Source of the DNA: JBGPTF01 sp041490445
GTDB taxonomy: Bacteria; Acidobacteriota; Terriglobia; Acidiferrales; UBA7541
Length of the DNA stretch: 64,000 nucleotides
NCBI GenBank assembly: GCA_041490445.1
Contig: JBGPTF010000006.1
Coordinates: 62,001 to 126,000 of the forward strand
Direction: 5' to 3'
Below the pieces are notes generated by a model. The model worked only from the letters and a program-made list of their open reading frames with translations. It was not told where the DNA came from and made no database searches. Shown here piece by piece: positions 1 through 8,408 of this stretch (positions are counted from its first letter, which is position 1; every line of letters begins with the position of its first letter). The position numbers and the translations under genes were made by a program.

Positions 1-42
1 TCGCTGGCGGATCTGGACGGGCGGGCATTTTTCAAAACGTAA
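1..42 (+). CDS. possible C-terminal tail of a gene truncated by the window edge
   Basis: Frame 1 is open from the first base to a TAA and reads SLADLDGRAFFKT before the stop, which looks like a normal protein C-terminus. Only 13 residues are visible, so no family can be given. The next 100 bases before the SnoaL-like gene hold no other convincing reading frame. This is inference from codon plausibility alone and could be chance. Confidence 0.3.
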   Translation, partial: SLADLDGRAFFKT

Positions 43-144
43 TTTTGTCCGTGCGTTCCTTCGCGGCCAGGACGGGTGAGAGGGGTAGTCGTGCGGGAGT
101 CGCCGCTGCTACAATTGCGCCAGCGCCCAGCTGCGAGGTGACTC

Positions 145-525
145 ATGGCAGCTACGGAGACCCGCCGGCAAATTCTCCAGCTTGAACGCGAACAGGCCCG
201 CGCCATCAATCGCGGCGATGTGCGCGGCGCAGTGCGGATGTTCGACCCACACTTCGTCGGATTCTCTTCCACAAAACACGAGCGCATCCGCGGGCTGGCT
301 GCGCTGGCCCGGACATTTCATTACTACCTGAAGCGTTCCCCAAAGATGAACTATCGCATCGAGCAGCCGCACGTTCACGCCGAGGGAAACACGGCGATTG
401 CGACTTTCTACTGGACGGTGGGGCTCGGGCGAGGGCGGAGGATCCACGGGCGCGCTACTCATGTCTTCGTGCGCAAAGGAAAGGGCTGGCGCGCCCTTCA
501 CGAACATTTCTCGCGCGCGCATTAA
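145..525 (+). CDS. SnoaL-like / DUF4440-type NTF2-fold protein
   Basis: This 126-residue protein has the layout of small NTF2-fold proteins: an N-terminal helix with a Glu/Arg-rich face (LEREQARAINRGDVRGAV), an aromatic 'F..HFVGFSSTKHERIRG' stretch near residues 32-50, and a C-terminal beta-sheet ending in a 'GWRALHEHFS' strand, as in SnoaL-like polyketide cyclase / DUF4440 proteins. The fold usually forms a small hydrophobic pocket that can act as an enzyme or binding site, so the substrate cannot be read from sequence. Length matches the family. A GAGGTG ribosome-binding site lies four bases before the ATG. It is convergent with the membrane methyltransferase gene that follows. No signal peptide, so probably cytoplasmic. 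Confidence 0.8.
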   Translation: MAATETRRQILQLEREQARAINRGDVRGAVRMFDPHFVGFSSTKHERIRGLAALARTFHYYLKRSPKMNYRIEQPHVHAEGNTAIATFYWTVGLGRGRRIHGRATHVFVRKGKGWRALHEHFSRAH

Positions 526-560
526 AGGGGGCAGCCTTTGCGGGTACGTGCGCTTAAGAC

Positions 561-1157
561 TCAGAAGAGGCGAGGCAGAAACGCCGGGACGCGCCGCGCG
601 TACTCTTCGAATTCCTCGCCAAAGGACTCGCGGAGAAGTTTCTCTTCTGCGGTGATGCGAATCCGATTGCCAATCAAGAAAATGACAATGGCCGCGAGCA
701 AGGCCCACCAGACGCTCAATGCAAGCCCAGTGGCGACCAGCATTCCAAACATTCCCGTGTAGATGGGATTCCGGACGAGGCTGTAAGGGCCGTCGGTGAT
801 CAGTTTGTGGCCTTCTACAACGCGGGCAACGAACGCCCACTGCTTGCCCAGCGTACGAATAGCCGCCAGACAGATCCAAACGGAGGCCACTGCGATCGCA
901 GCCGTGAGGACGGCGGCGGCAATCTCGACTGCCTTCGGCATCAACCAGATGGGTGTGAAGAGCGGACGGCGAAGGCTCCACACGATCGCGTAGCTGAGAC
1001 CCTGCAGAGCGATGCCGGCGATGGATGCCCGGTCGCGCTTCTGTTCGGCCGGCTTGGGGGGTTTCTTCCGAACAAGAAATATCGCCGCGAAGGCGAACCA
1101 GCACAATAGAACGAACAAGAAAACCGCCGTCGGCAACAGATTCAGGTGAACAACCAT
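561..1157 (-). CDS. isoprenylcysteine carboxyl methyltransferase (ICMT)-like membrane methyltransferase
   Basis: A 198-residue integral membrane protein with an N-terminal hydrophobic helix (residues about 8-29) and three further hydrophobic stretches. The SAM-binding signature of the ICMT/PEMT superfamily is visible: 'GPYSLVRNPIYTG' around residues 123-135 and a C-terminal 'EEKLLRESFGEEFEEYARRV' block. Bacterial relatives methylate small molecules or lipids; the substrate here is unknown because bacteria lack prenylated CaaX proteins. A GGAGAGG ribosome-binding site precedes the ATG. It follows the GNAT gene by under 30 bases on the same strand and is probably the last gene of an operon starting with the M28 peptidase. 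Confidence 0.85.
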   Translation of the reverse strand: MVVHLNLLPTAVFLFVLLCWFAFAAIFLVRKKPPKPAEQKRDRASIAGIALQGLSYAIVWSLRRPLFTPIWLMPKAVEIAAAVLTAAIAVASVWICLAAIRTLGKQWAFVARVVEGHKLITDGPYSLVRNPIYTGMFGMLVATGLALSVWWALLAAIVIFLIGNRIRITAEEKLLRESFGEEFEEYARRVPAFLPRLF

Positions 1158-1185
1158 GAGGCCTCTCCGCGCGGCTTGTGACGCG

Positions 1186-1656
1186 CTACAGGTCTTTACG
1201 AAATGCCTTTTGCGTCTTGAGCACGCGATAACCGAAACGCTCGTAAAAGGCGTGGGCGCGCTCGCGAATCACGTTGGAGCGCAGCGCGATCGAGCAGCAG
1301 CCGCTTTCGCGCGCCCACTTTTCGGCGCATTCCAGGAGCTGCTGGCCGGCGCCTTGCGAGCGGTGAGCTTCGTCCACCACCAGGCCGCCCACTTCCGCGC
1401 GCGTTCCCGCCTCGAGAGAGCGCAGGAGGAAAACATGAACCCAGCCGATCACATCTCCCGCGGCACCTTCGGCTACGAAAATGGCATGCTCGGGATTTCT
1501 CTCGACGGCGCGCAGGCGTGCCTCAATCTCCTGGGTCGTGGAAGGATAGCCAAGCTGGCCGCAAAGACGGGCGATGGCCGGAGCATCCGAAAGGCGCGCC
1601 GGGCGCGCAGCCGAGTGCATGGCGGCGTGAATCGTGTTTCCGGCCAAAGTGTCCAT
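1186..1656 (-). CDS. GNAT-family N-acetyltransferase
   Basis: The 156-residue translation shows the GNAT core: an N-terminal 'ARPARLSDAPAIARLCGQLG' substrate-side helix, a central strand 'GWVHVFLLRSLEAGTRAEVGGLVVDEAHR', the acetyl-CoA pyrophosphate-binding loop 'RSQGAGQQLL' (Q/R-x-x-G-x-G/A) and a terminal 'RAHAFYERFGYRV' motif. Members acetylate amines on small molecules or protein N-termini; the acceptor cannot be predicted. The start lies only five bases after the dtd stop, arguing for co-translation. An alternative ATG twelve codons in would still keep the whole domain; neither start has a strong Shine-Dalgarno site. Confidence 0.88.
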   Translation of the reverse strand: MDTLAGNTIHAAMHSAARPARLSDAPAIARLCGQLGYPSTTQEIEARLRAVERNPEHAIFVAEGAAGDVIGWVHVFLLRSLEAGTRAEVGGLVVDEAHRSQGAGQQLLECAEKWARESGCCSIALRSNVIRERAHAFYERFGYRVLKTQKAFRKDL

Positions 1657-1661
1657 CGAGT

Positions 1662-2111
1662 TCAGAATACTTTATCTGAATCGAGGAGAATCGTCACCGG
1701 TCCTTCGTTCACGAGTTCGACCGCCATGTGCGTCTGGAAGACGCCGGTTTCGACCCGCGTGCCGGTTGCGCGCAGGGCGCCGACGAACTTCTCATAGAGA
1801 GGGTTTGCGATTTCGGGCGGCGCAGCGTCGGTGAAACCGGGGCGGCGGCCGTCGCGGGCATCGCCATAGAGTGTGAATTGGGAAACGACGAGCGCCGCGC
1901 CGTGCGTATCGAGCAGCGAGAGGTTCATCTTGCCTTCGGCGTCGTTGAAGATTCGGAGGTTGGCAATCTTTCCGGCAAATGTGGCGGCGACTTCTTCCGT
2001 ATCGTCGCGGCCGACGCCGAGCAAAACGACCAGCCCGGCGCCGATTTCACCGGTCACGCGGCCATCGGCGACGACTCGCGCGCAGCTCACCTGCTGGACG
2101 ACCGCCCGCAA
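1662..2111 (-). CDS. dtd: D-aminoacyl-tRNA deacylase
   Basis: Dtd hydrolyses D-amino acids (and glycine) mischarged on tRNA, a chirality proofreading step in the cytoplasm. The 149-residue product carries the family's two active-site signatures, 'SQFTLYGD' and 'NEGPVTILLDS', and begins with the typical 'LRAVVQQVSCARV' strand. I chose a TTG start because a GAGGAG ribosome-binding site lies seven bases upstream and the resulting length matches the family; extending further upstream would run through the M28 gene. It lies 28 bases after the peptidase stop and five bases before the GNAT gene, so the three are probably one transcript. Confidence 0.93.
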   Translation of the reverse strand: MRAVVQQVSCARVVADGRVTGEIGAGLVVLLGVGRDDTEEVAATFAGKIANLRIFNDAEGKMNLSLLDTHGAALVVSQFTLYGDARDGRRPGFTDAAPPEIANPLYEKFVGALRATGTRVETGVFQTHMAVELVNEGPVTILLDSDKVF

Positions 2112-2139
2112 TACAAATCTCCTCGTGGCGCGTGCGCTG

Positions 2140-3660
2140 CTATTCGCCTGCCTGGCTCGGGGTTGCCGGCTTCCGCGGCAGCAGGTCCGGCAACTGTGCC
2201 ACGTTGTAAGCCCAAACCGCGAGCACCTGCGCGCCCTGGATGAGCGTATCTTCGTGCGCGCGGTCAAACGTGTCGGACTGCGAATGATGCGTGCGGTTAT
2301 AGTCCACCGGATCCTGAATCGCGTAGAGCCCGGGCACGCCGGCTTGATCAAACGACAGGTGGTCGGTGCCGCCCATCGAACGCAGGCTCGCCTCAAGCAG
2401 GCCCACCTCGCGGAGCGGTGCGAGGACCTTGTCCATGATTTCGCGGTCCTGGTAATTGCCTTGCATGCCGATGCTGAGAACCTGGCCGGTGCCCGTATCG
2501 TGGACAAGCACGCCGGAAATCTTGCCGAGTTCCGCCTTGTGCGCTTCGACGTAGGCGCGCGACCCACAGAGGCCCTGTTCTTCACCGCTGAACAGAACGA
2601 AGCGGATCGTGCGCTTCGGTTTCAGACCGAGCTTCTGCAGGGCGCGCGCCGCTTCGAGCACCACCATCGAGCCGGTGCCGTTGTCGGTGGAGCCGGTGCC
2701 GAGGTCCCAGGAATCGAGATGCGCACCGAGGATGATAACTTCATCGGGCTTTTCGCTGCCGCGGATTTCGGCGACGGTGTTGTAAACTTCGACCGACTTG
2801 TCGCTGAACGAATTCTGCGTATTCACTTCCACTTCAACCGGGCCGCGCTTCAGCAGACGCCAGATTAATTGGTAATTCTCCGACGTGACAAAACCGATCG
2901 GCAGCGGGCCGATGTCGTACGTGCGGCCTCCGATCCCGGTCATGTTCAGCAGCGCGTCTTCCTTGCTGGAATCGAGCAGGACCGCGACCCCGCCTTCGTC
3001 GGCCAGGAACTTGTAGAGTTCCCGGGTGAACCGGCCATATGGGGGGCGCTGGGGCGGCGGCTGGCCGGGCACGTTGGAGGGAGGCCGCAGGACGTAGTTC
3101 TCGCGGGGCGAAACCATCAAGGGATTCGGCGGCTCTTTGTACGGCGGCGGGATCGGCCGCGGCTCGGCAGTGATGACGATCGCGCCTTTCAGTTTGCCCT
3201 TGTAGGGTTCAAGCTCCTCAGCGGAGCGGGCGTGCACGTACACGACTGGGCCGCGTACCGTACCGGGCGTGCCCGGCGCCCACCCCATCGAGGCAATCGT
3301 CAAGGGATGCACCGCAGGGCTCAGGATCCTGCCACTGGCCGAGCCGCGGTACCAGGCATGCGCGATGGTCCAAGGCTCGAGATGCGAATCATCCAGGCCG
3401 TAAGCTTTGAAGCGCTCCTCGGTCCAATGGCTCGCTTTGGCAAGGTTGTCGGTGCCGGTAAGCCTGGCCCCGATCATGTCGGAGAGATATTCGAGGTTCG
3501 ACATGATTTCGCTATGATCCTTGATTTCCGCCATGATCTTATGGTCGGCATCGGCCGTGGGATCCGCCGCCATCTGCTGTTGCGCTCGCACCGCAACGCC
3601 GGCAGCAGAAAGACCGCACAGCAAACAGAAGAACACGCGCACAACGTGACGAACGTTCAT
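2140..3660 (-). CDS. secreted M28-family zinc aminopeptidase with PA domain
   Basis: A 506-residue exported metallopeptidase. Residues 1-27 form a signal peptide ending AVRAQ. A protease-associated (PA) insert spans roughly 120-250. The catalytic domain has the M28 di-zinc ligands in order: His314 and Asp316 in 'GAHLDSWD', bridging Asp326 in 'STDNGTGS', general base Glu360 and ligand Glu361 in 'FSGEEQG', Asp388 in 'VHDTGTG', and a C-terminal His in 'YNRTHHSQSDTFD'. All are present, so it should be active. M28 enzymes remove N-terminal residues from peptides; with the S9 and S10 enzymes downstream it fits a scavenging lifestyle. It heads a minus-strand operon with dtd and the GNAT gene and is divergent from the P-loop ATPase gene. 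Confidence 0.93.
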   Translation of the reverse strand: MNVRHVVRVFFCLLCGLSAAGVAVRAQQQMAADPTADADHKIMAEIKDHSEIMSNLEYLSDMIGARLTGTDNLAKASHWTEERFKAYGLDDSHLEPWTIAHAWYRGSASGRILSPAVHPLTIASMGWAPGTPGTVRGPVVYVHARSAEELEPYKGKLKGAIVITAEPRPIPPPYKEPPNPLMVSPRENYVLRPPSNVPGQPPPQRPPYGRFTRELYKFLADEGGVAVLLDSSKEDALLNMTGIGGRTYDIGPLPIGFVTSENYQLIWRLLKRGPVEVEVNTQNSFSDKSVEVYNTVAEIRGSEKPDEVIILGAHLDSWDLGTGSTDNGTGSMVVLEAARALQKLGLKPKRTIRFVLFSGEEQGLCGSRAYVEAHKAELGKISGVLVHDTGTGQVLSIGMQGNYQDREIMDKVLAPLREVGLLEASLRSMGGTDHLSFDQAGVPGLYAIQDPVDYNRTHHSQSDTFDRAHEDTLIQGAQVLAVWAYNVAQLPDLLPRKPATPSQAGE

Positions 3661-3838
3661 TCGCTTTGCCCCCTCGAAATTTCTACAGGACGACGCCCGA
3701 TGGGCGGGCCGATTCTACGCGAGCCGCAGCGACGAAACAAAAGGATTCAATGGCGCTGGCTCCTTGCGCATGGACGCGCGCCGCCAGTGAATGGTTTCAT
3801 CGAAGCTGTTTGCGCCGGCGCGAAACTGTGTTAGATAG

Positions 3839-4450
3839 ATGTCGCAAACACAGTCCAGGTTTGATTCATTGAAACTCGCGCTTATCGGAACTCATGGAGT
3901 TGGCAAAACCACGCTCGCGTACGAGTGCTGTTCGCTGCTCAAAAAGGCGGACTACAACGTCGAGCTGGTGACCGAAGTGGCGCGGCAATCGCCGTTCCCG
4001 GTGAATGCGGCCACGACGCTCGAGGGCCAGCTCTGGATTCTTCACGCGCAGATCGCGGCCGAACTCGATGCGGCCCGCCGCGCACCGCACGTGATCTGCG
4101 ATCGCTCAGTGCTCGACAACTACTGCTACCTCGTCAACAAGTTCGGGAGTCAGCCGCAGCTCGAAGCGTGGCTTTCCTGGTGGATGGGAACCTACGAGAT
4201 GCTCGTCGGCGTGCCGCCGCTCGCGAACGGCATCCAGCCGGACGGTTTCCGCTCCGAGGACCACGAATTCCAGCAACGCATTCACGAACTGTTGAAACAG
4301 ATGCTGGACGAGCAACAATTCTACAGCTTGCGCGAGCGCGTGCTGTGGCTCGAGCCGCACGAGCGGCGCGTCTGGGGTGAGCGAATCTTTGCTGCCGCGG
4401 CCCCGCTCATACAACCCGTCGAGCGCACCCGCAACGCCGCGGCGCGCTAG
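3839..4450 (+). CDS. P-loop ATPase of the AAA_28 (NadR/Ttd14-like) type
   Basis: The 203-residue protein begins almost directly with a Walker A motif, 'LIGTHGVGKTTLAYE' (P-loop residues about 17-24), followed by a strand ending 'VICDRSVLDNYCYL', which resembles the Walker B/DRS segment of small nucleotide and nucleoside kinases. Proteins of this layout are grouped with the AAA_28 / NadR kinase-like families, whose bacterial members are mostly uncharacterised. It has no transmembrane segment. The ATG overlaps no visible ribosome-binding site. The MFS transporter starts 28 bases downstream on the same strand and may be co-transcribed. Confidence 0.75.
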   Translation: MSQTQSRFDSLKLALIGTHGVGKTTLAYECCSLLKKADYNVELVTEVARQSPFPVNAATTLEGQLWILHAQIAAELDAARRAPHVICDRSVLDNYCYLVNKFGSQPQLEAWLSWWMGTYEMLVGVPPLANGIQPDGFRSEDHEFQQRIHELLKQMLDEQQFYSLRERVLWLEPHERRVWGERIFAAAAPLIQPVERTRNAAAR

Positions 4451-4478
4451 AGCCTGCCTTTTGAATTCCGGTTATACC

Positions 4479-5660
4479 ATGAAGAACGCGGGGCAACAGC
4501 GCTGGCTGACGCGCGGCGTTTTCGGCATCGGACTTTCTAGCCTCCTCTCCGATTGGGGGCACGAAACCGCTTCAGCACTACTCCCCATTCTGCTCGCGGG
4601 ATTTGGTGCGCCCGCGTTTGCACTGGGACTGATCGAAGGCGTTGCCGACGGGCTTTCGAGCTTTGCGAAACTCTTTGGGGGCTGGATTGCCGACCGCCCT
4701 CTCTGGCGCAAGCCGGTGGCCGCGGGCGGCTACCTGATCGTCGCACTTTCCACGTTTGCTTTCGGCTTCGCAAATTCCTGGCCAGCCATGCTTTTCTTCC
4801 GCGCGTGTGGCTGGATGGGCCGCGGCGGCAAAGGCCCTTCACGCGATGCATTGCTGGCTGACTCCGTCAGCAAAGAGCAAATGGGGCGCGCCTTCGGGTT
4901 CGAGCGCGCGATGGATACGACGGGCGCGGTGATCGGGCCGCTGTGTGCGACGGCGCTGGTGGGAATCATCGGCGCGCGACACGCCATGCGGTGGACGATT
5001 CTCCCCGGCATGATTGCGGCAGTATCTTTCGCCGTCCTGGTCCCCGCGGGAAAGAAGCCGCTCCATCATCGCCCGCTCCGATTCTTCGAATCCATACGAC
5101 AGCTCCCGAAGCGCTTCCGGCATTATTTGCTGGGAGTATTCGCTTTCGGCCTCGGGGACTTTGCGCCCACGCTGCTGATTTTTCGGGCGGCGCAGATTCT
5201 GACGCCGCACAACGGCACGGTGAAGGCGGCGGGCTTTGCCGTTGCGCTCTACACGTTTCACAACGTCATTCACGCCGCTGCTTCGTACCCCGCGGGCGCG
5301 CTGGGCGACCGCTTCGGGAAAAGAATCCTGCTTTCCGCCGGCTACGCCCTTGCGGCGGCGATGAGTGTTGGATTCATCTTCGCGCCGCCGCATCTCCCTG
5401 CCCTGGCGATCCTTTTCGGCATCGGAGGCCTCCACACCGCGATGAAAGAGGCGCTCGAAAAATCGCTTGCAGCGGAGTTGCTCCCGGCGGAGGTGCGCGG
5501 TTCCGGCTTCGGCGTGCTGGCCACGGCCAATGGCGTGGGCGATTTTGCGTCGAGCATCCTGGTGGGCGTGCTGTGGTCAAGCGTAGCTCCATCCGCGGGG
5601 TTCCTCTACAGCGCTGCCTTTTGTCTGGGAGGCGCGCTCCTGATCTACCGCTGGCGCTGA
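4479..5660 (+). CDS. major facilitator superfamily transporter
   Basis: A 393-residue polytopic protein with about twelve hydrophobic segments. Between TM2 and TM3 it carries the MFS loop signature in the form 'KLFGGWIADRPLWRKPVAAG', repeated in the second half as 'ASYPAGALGDRFGKRILLSAG', the usual duplicated MFS architecture. The start at MKNAGQQRW is preferred over an upstream in-frame ATG that would overlap the previous gene. Substrate is not predictable; the early 'SDWGHETASALLPILLA' segment is typical of an uncharacterised MFS subgroup. Its last 16 bases overlap the convergent mutM gene. Confidence 0.88.
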   Translation: MKNAGQQRWLTRGVFGIGLSSLLSDWGHETASALLPILLAGFGAPAFALGLIEGVADGLSSFAKLFGGWIADRPLWRKPVAAGGYLIVALSTFAFGFANSWPAMLFFRACGWMGRGGKGPSRDALLADSVSKEQMGRAFGFERAMDTTGAVIGPLCATALVGIIGARHAMRWTILPGMIAAVSFAVLVPAGKKPLHHRPLRFFESIRQLPKRFRHYLLGVFAFGLGDFAPTLLIFRAAQILTPHNGTVKAAGFAVALYTFHNVIHAAASYPAGALGDRFGKRILLSAGYALAAAMSVGFIFAPPHLPALAILFGIGGLHTAMKEALEKSLAAELLPAEVRGSGFGVLATANGVGDFASSILVGVLWSSVAPSAGFLYSAAFCLGGALLIYRWR

Positions 5661-6541
5661 GGCTTTCGCTTGCTCGCCGCTCGTTTGCGCCGCGATGGTT
5701 TGGCGCGAGGACGCGGGGCAGGCTGGCATCGCGCACAGAAATAGCTGCTCCTTCCCGCGACGATTACGCGGCGAATCTTCGCGCCACAGCGGAAGCAGGC
5801 TTTTCCCTCCCGCTGGTACACGCGATGCCGCCGCTGGAATTCGCCGGGTTCCCCGTTGGCATCCACGTAATCCGAAACCGAAGAGCCGCGCAGGCGGATG
5901 GCTTCCTGCAACACGTTGCGGACAGCGCGATGCAGCCGGGTGATTTCTTCGGTTCGCAGCGAGGCGCCGAGCCGCATGGGATGGAGACACGCGCGCCACA
6001 AACTTTCGTCCGTATAAATGTTGCCCATCCCGCGGAACACGTGCTGATCGAGCAGCAGGGCCTTGATTCGGGCGCGCCGGCCGGCGACCTGCACGCGAAA
6101 TTCTTCTTCCGAGGCGGCCAGGGGATCGTGGCCGAGGCGGCCGAGCACTTGATCGCGCTGCGTGTCCGAGGCTACCAGCATTCGCCCGAACCGGCGAATG
6201 TCCACATAGCGGAGTTCGGTGCCGTCGTCGAGCACGAAGAACGCGTGCGTGTGCGGCGCGACCGGCTCTTCCGCGCGGCGGGTAATGAGCTGGCCGGTCA
6301 TGCCAAGATGAACGAGCAGCGAGAGCGTCGCGCCATTGCCGTTCTCCGGGGCGAGCTGCAACACCAGATATTTTCCGTGGCGCCGGACATCGAGGATGCG
6401 GCTGCCGGGGACGCGCGTTTCGATCTGCTCAGGGTTGTCGATGAAGTCCGTCTTGCCGAGCCGCACGTTCAGGATGCGCCTGCCCGGTAGACAGGCAGCA
6501 AGTCCGCGAACAATCGTCTCGACTTCGGGCAGCTCGGGCAA
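5645..6541 (-). CDS. mutM: formamidopyrimidine-DNA glycosylase
   Basis: Fpg/MutM removes 8-oxoguanine and formamidopyrimidines from DNA and nicks the abasic site. The mature N-terminus 'PELPEVETIVRGL' supplies the catalytic Pro and Glu; the helix-two-turn-helix segment 'LDQHVFRGMGNIYTDE' is intact; the C-terminal zinc finger has two CxxC pairs ('ACFRCGAK' and 'YFCARCQP'). At 298 residues it is slightly longer than usual because of a basic tail after the zinc finger (rich in Arg, Lys and Pro), probably an extra DNA-contact extension. It overlaps the end of the MFS gene tail to tail. Confidence 0.96.
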   Translation of the reverse strand: MPELPEVETIVRGLAACLPGRRILNVRLGKTDFIDNPEQIETRVPGSRILDVRRHGKYLVLQLAPENGNGATLSLLVHLGMTGQLITRRAEEPVAPHTHAFFVLDDGTELRYVDIRRFGRMLVASDTQRDQVLGRLGHDPLAASEEEFRVQVAGRRARIKALLLDQHVFRGMGNIYTDESLWRACLHPMRLGASLRTEEITRLHRAVRNVLQEAIRLRGSSVSDYVDANGEPGEFQRRHRVYQREGKACFRCGAKIRRVIVAGRSSYFCARCQPAPRPRAKPSRRKRAASKRKPQRQR

Positions 6542-6681
6542 TTTCCGCTCCTACGAAAAAATAGCATGAATCGCCGGGCCACGGGGATGCATCCTCTTGC
6601 TGGAGGGGAGCCGGGGTGCGGACGGATGCTCCGATGCGAAAAATGCGCCAACCATGATACATTCGCGCTTTCCGGTCGGCG

Positions 6682-6710
6682 TTGACAATCACTGAGAGAA
6701 GTAGTTTGCA
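6682..6710 (+). promoter_or_regulatory. candidate sigma-70 promoter of the arsenosugar operon
   Basis: A perfect TTGACA -35 hexamer is followed after 17 bases by TTTGCA, a weak -10. It lies about 105 bases before the arsM start, in the only long non-coding gap near the operon. No clear ArsR-type inverted repeat was seen around it. The call rests on the -35 box and spacing only. Confidence 0.35.
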
Positions 6711-6816
6711 TCGAAGGCGCTGCAAAAGGCGTCAAGTCTTGCGGTGACACGTTCGCCCTCTCCTTACGAGCGGGCCTCGGTGAATTTGTGGCAGGAAGGT
6801 TTGAGAGGAGAAGAGG

Positions 6817-7986
6817 ATGACGCCAAAAGCTGCGCCGCTCGATACGGAAGCGGCGGTCCGAGAACGCTATGAGAAGGCGGCGCGGGCAAAAGAGCCCGAG
6901 CTTTGCTGCCCGATCACGTACGATCCGAAATATCTGAAGGCCATCCCCAAGGAAATCCTCGACAAGGACTACGGCTGCGGCGATCCCAGCCGCTACGTCC
7001 GCGAGGGCGACATGGTTCTCGACCTCGGGTCCGGCGCGGGCAAGATCTGTTATATCGCCGCGCAGGTCACCGGGCCGAAGGGCCGCGTCATCGGCGTGGA
7101 TTTCAACCCGGAGATGCTGGCGCTGGCGCGCAAGTATCAGCGTGAGGTATCGGAAAAGCTCGGTTACGACAACGTGGCGTTTCATCGGGCGCGCATCCAG
7201 GATCTGGCCCTGCCGCTGGATGAGGTGGATGCCTACCTGAAGGCAAATCCGGTGCGCTCGTCCGACGAATTGCGCCAGTTCGAAGAATTCGAGGCGCGCC
7301 TGCGGCAGGGAGCGCCGGTGATTCCTAACGACTCCGTTGACCTGATCATCTCGAATTGCGTTCTGAACCTGGTGCGGGAATCGGACCGCGAGCAGCTTTT
7401 CCGTGAAATGTTCCGCGTGCTGCGCCGCGGCGGCCACGTCGCGATCAGCGACATCGTTTCCGACGAGCCGGTGCCCGAGGCGATGAAGCGGGACGCGGAA
7501 CTCTGGAGCGGGTGCATCGCCGGCGCGTTCACCGAGGCCGGATTCCTCGCGGCGTTCGAGCGCGCGGGATTCCATGGCATCGCCATCAACAAGTACGACG
7601 CCGAACCCTGGAAGACGCTTCGAGGAATCGAGTTCCGCAGCGTGACGATCACCGCGCGCAAAGGCAAGCAGGGGCCGTGCTGGGAGCGCAACCAGGCCGT
7701 GATCTACAAAGGCCCGTGGCGCAAGGTGGAGGACGACGACGGCCACACGCTCCGGCGCGGAGAGCGCATGGCCGTGTGCGACAAGACGTACAACATCCTG
7801 ACTTCCGAACCTTACACGGACGAAGTGATCCCCGTCCCGCCGATGAAAGAGGTTCCGCTGAAGAAGGCGAAGACATTCGCCTGCGGCCAGACATCCTTGC
7901 GGGCGCCGGCGGAATCGAAAGGCCGGCGCTACCGGAAAACGATCAACGCGGCGGCGAAATGCGTGCCGGGCTCGGGCTGCTGCTGA
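6817..7986 (+). CDS. arsM: arsenosugar-pathway arsenite S-adenosylmethionine methyltransferase (ArsM-like)
   Basis: A 389-residue methyltransferase with class I SAM motif 'MVLDLGSGAGKICYIAAQVT' (residues about 66-85), 'VIGVDFNPEMLALARKY' and the post-motif 'RVLRRGGHVAISDIVSDEP'. Cysteines sit at the positions expected for arsenite methylation: a CC pair near residue 29, 'YGCGDPSRYV', 'WSGCIAGAF', and a Cys-rich tail ending CVPGSGCC. ArsM methylates As(III) to mono- and dimethyl species in the cytoplasm. The identity is fixed by its neighbours, since the peroxidase-like protein and ArsS follow within 12 and 80 bases in the order known for arsenosugar clusters. A GAGGAGAAGAGG ribosome-binding stretch precedes the ATG. 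Confidence 0.88.
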   Translation: MTPKAAPLDTEAAVRERYEKAARAKEPELCCPITYDPKYLKAIPKEILDKDYGCGDPSRYVREGDMVLDLGSGAGKICYIAAQVTGPKGRVIGVDFNPEMLALARKYQREVSEKLGYDNVAFHRARIQDLALPLDEVDAYLKANPVRSSDELRQFEEFEARLRQGAPVIPNDSVDLIISNCVLNLVRESDREQLFREMFRVLRRGGHVAISDIVSDEPVPEAMKRDAELWSGCIAGAFTEAGFLAAFERAGFHGIAINKYDAEPWKTLRGIEFRSVTITARKGKQGPCWERNQAVIYKGPWRKVEDDDGHTLRRGERMAVCDKTYNILTSEPYTDEVIPVPPMKEVPLKKAKTFACGQTSLRAPAESKGRRYRKTINAAAKCVPGSGCC

Positions 7987-7998
7987 AGGAGGCGTGCG

Positions 7999-8331
7999 AT
8001 GGACGGCTACTATCATTCTTCGGACCTCCCGAATTTCGCCGACATCGGCAAGGGCAATCGCGAGCTCTGGGAAAAGTTTCAAAGCTACTATGCGGCGGTA
8101 TTCGCCGAAGGCGCGCTGACGGAGCGCGAGAAGGCCCTGATCGCGCTGGGCGTGGCGCACGCGGTGCAGTGCCCTTATTGCATTGACGCCTACACGCAAA
8201 GCTGTCTCGAGAAGGGCTCGAACATCGAGGAGATGACCGAAGCGGTGCATGTCGCCTGCGCGATCCGCGGCGGAGCGTCGCTGGTGCACGGCTTGCAGAT
8301 GCGCAACGTCGCCGAAAAGCTTTCCATGTAG
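7999..8331 (+). CDS. arsenosugar biosynthesis-associated carboxymuconolactone decarboxylase (peroxidase-like) protein
   Basis: A 110-residue protein of the carboxymuconolactone decarboxylase / AhpD-like fold. It contains the CxxC redox pair in 'AVQCPYCIDAYTQSCLEKG' (CPYC near residue 57) followed by a conserved 'EEMTEAVHVACAIRGGASLVHG' helix. AhpD-like proteins use this pair for thiol-peroxidase chemistry. The family is known as a companion of ArsM and ArsS in arsenosugar clusters; its exact role there is not established. It starts 12 bases after arsM, with an AAGGAGG ribosome-binding site overlapping the arsM stop region. Confidence 0.85.
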   Translation: MDGYYHSSDLPNFADIGKGNRELWEKFQSYYAAVFAEGALTEREKALIALGVAHAVQCPYCIDAYTQSCLEKGSNIEEMTEAVHVACAIRGGASLVHGLQMRNVAEKLSM

Positions 8332-8408
8332 CGGAGCCTCCCCGCGAAACGAGCGGGCGTTCCTTGCCGCACCCGAATCGCGAACCAGTTTGGAGCAAGA
8401 CCGATAAC

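Noticed and set aside
4943..6490. Long plus-strand frame over the MFS and mutM genes
   Set aside because: Out of frame with the MFS gene and antisense to mutM; composition is Arg/His/Pro-rich as expected for a shadow.
6469..8289. A 600-codon open frame opposite arsM
   Set aside because: Antisense shadow of a high-GC gene; arsM and its partner have clear family motifs on the plus strand.
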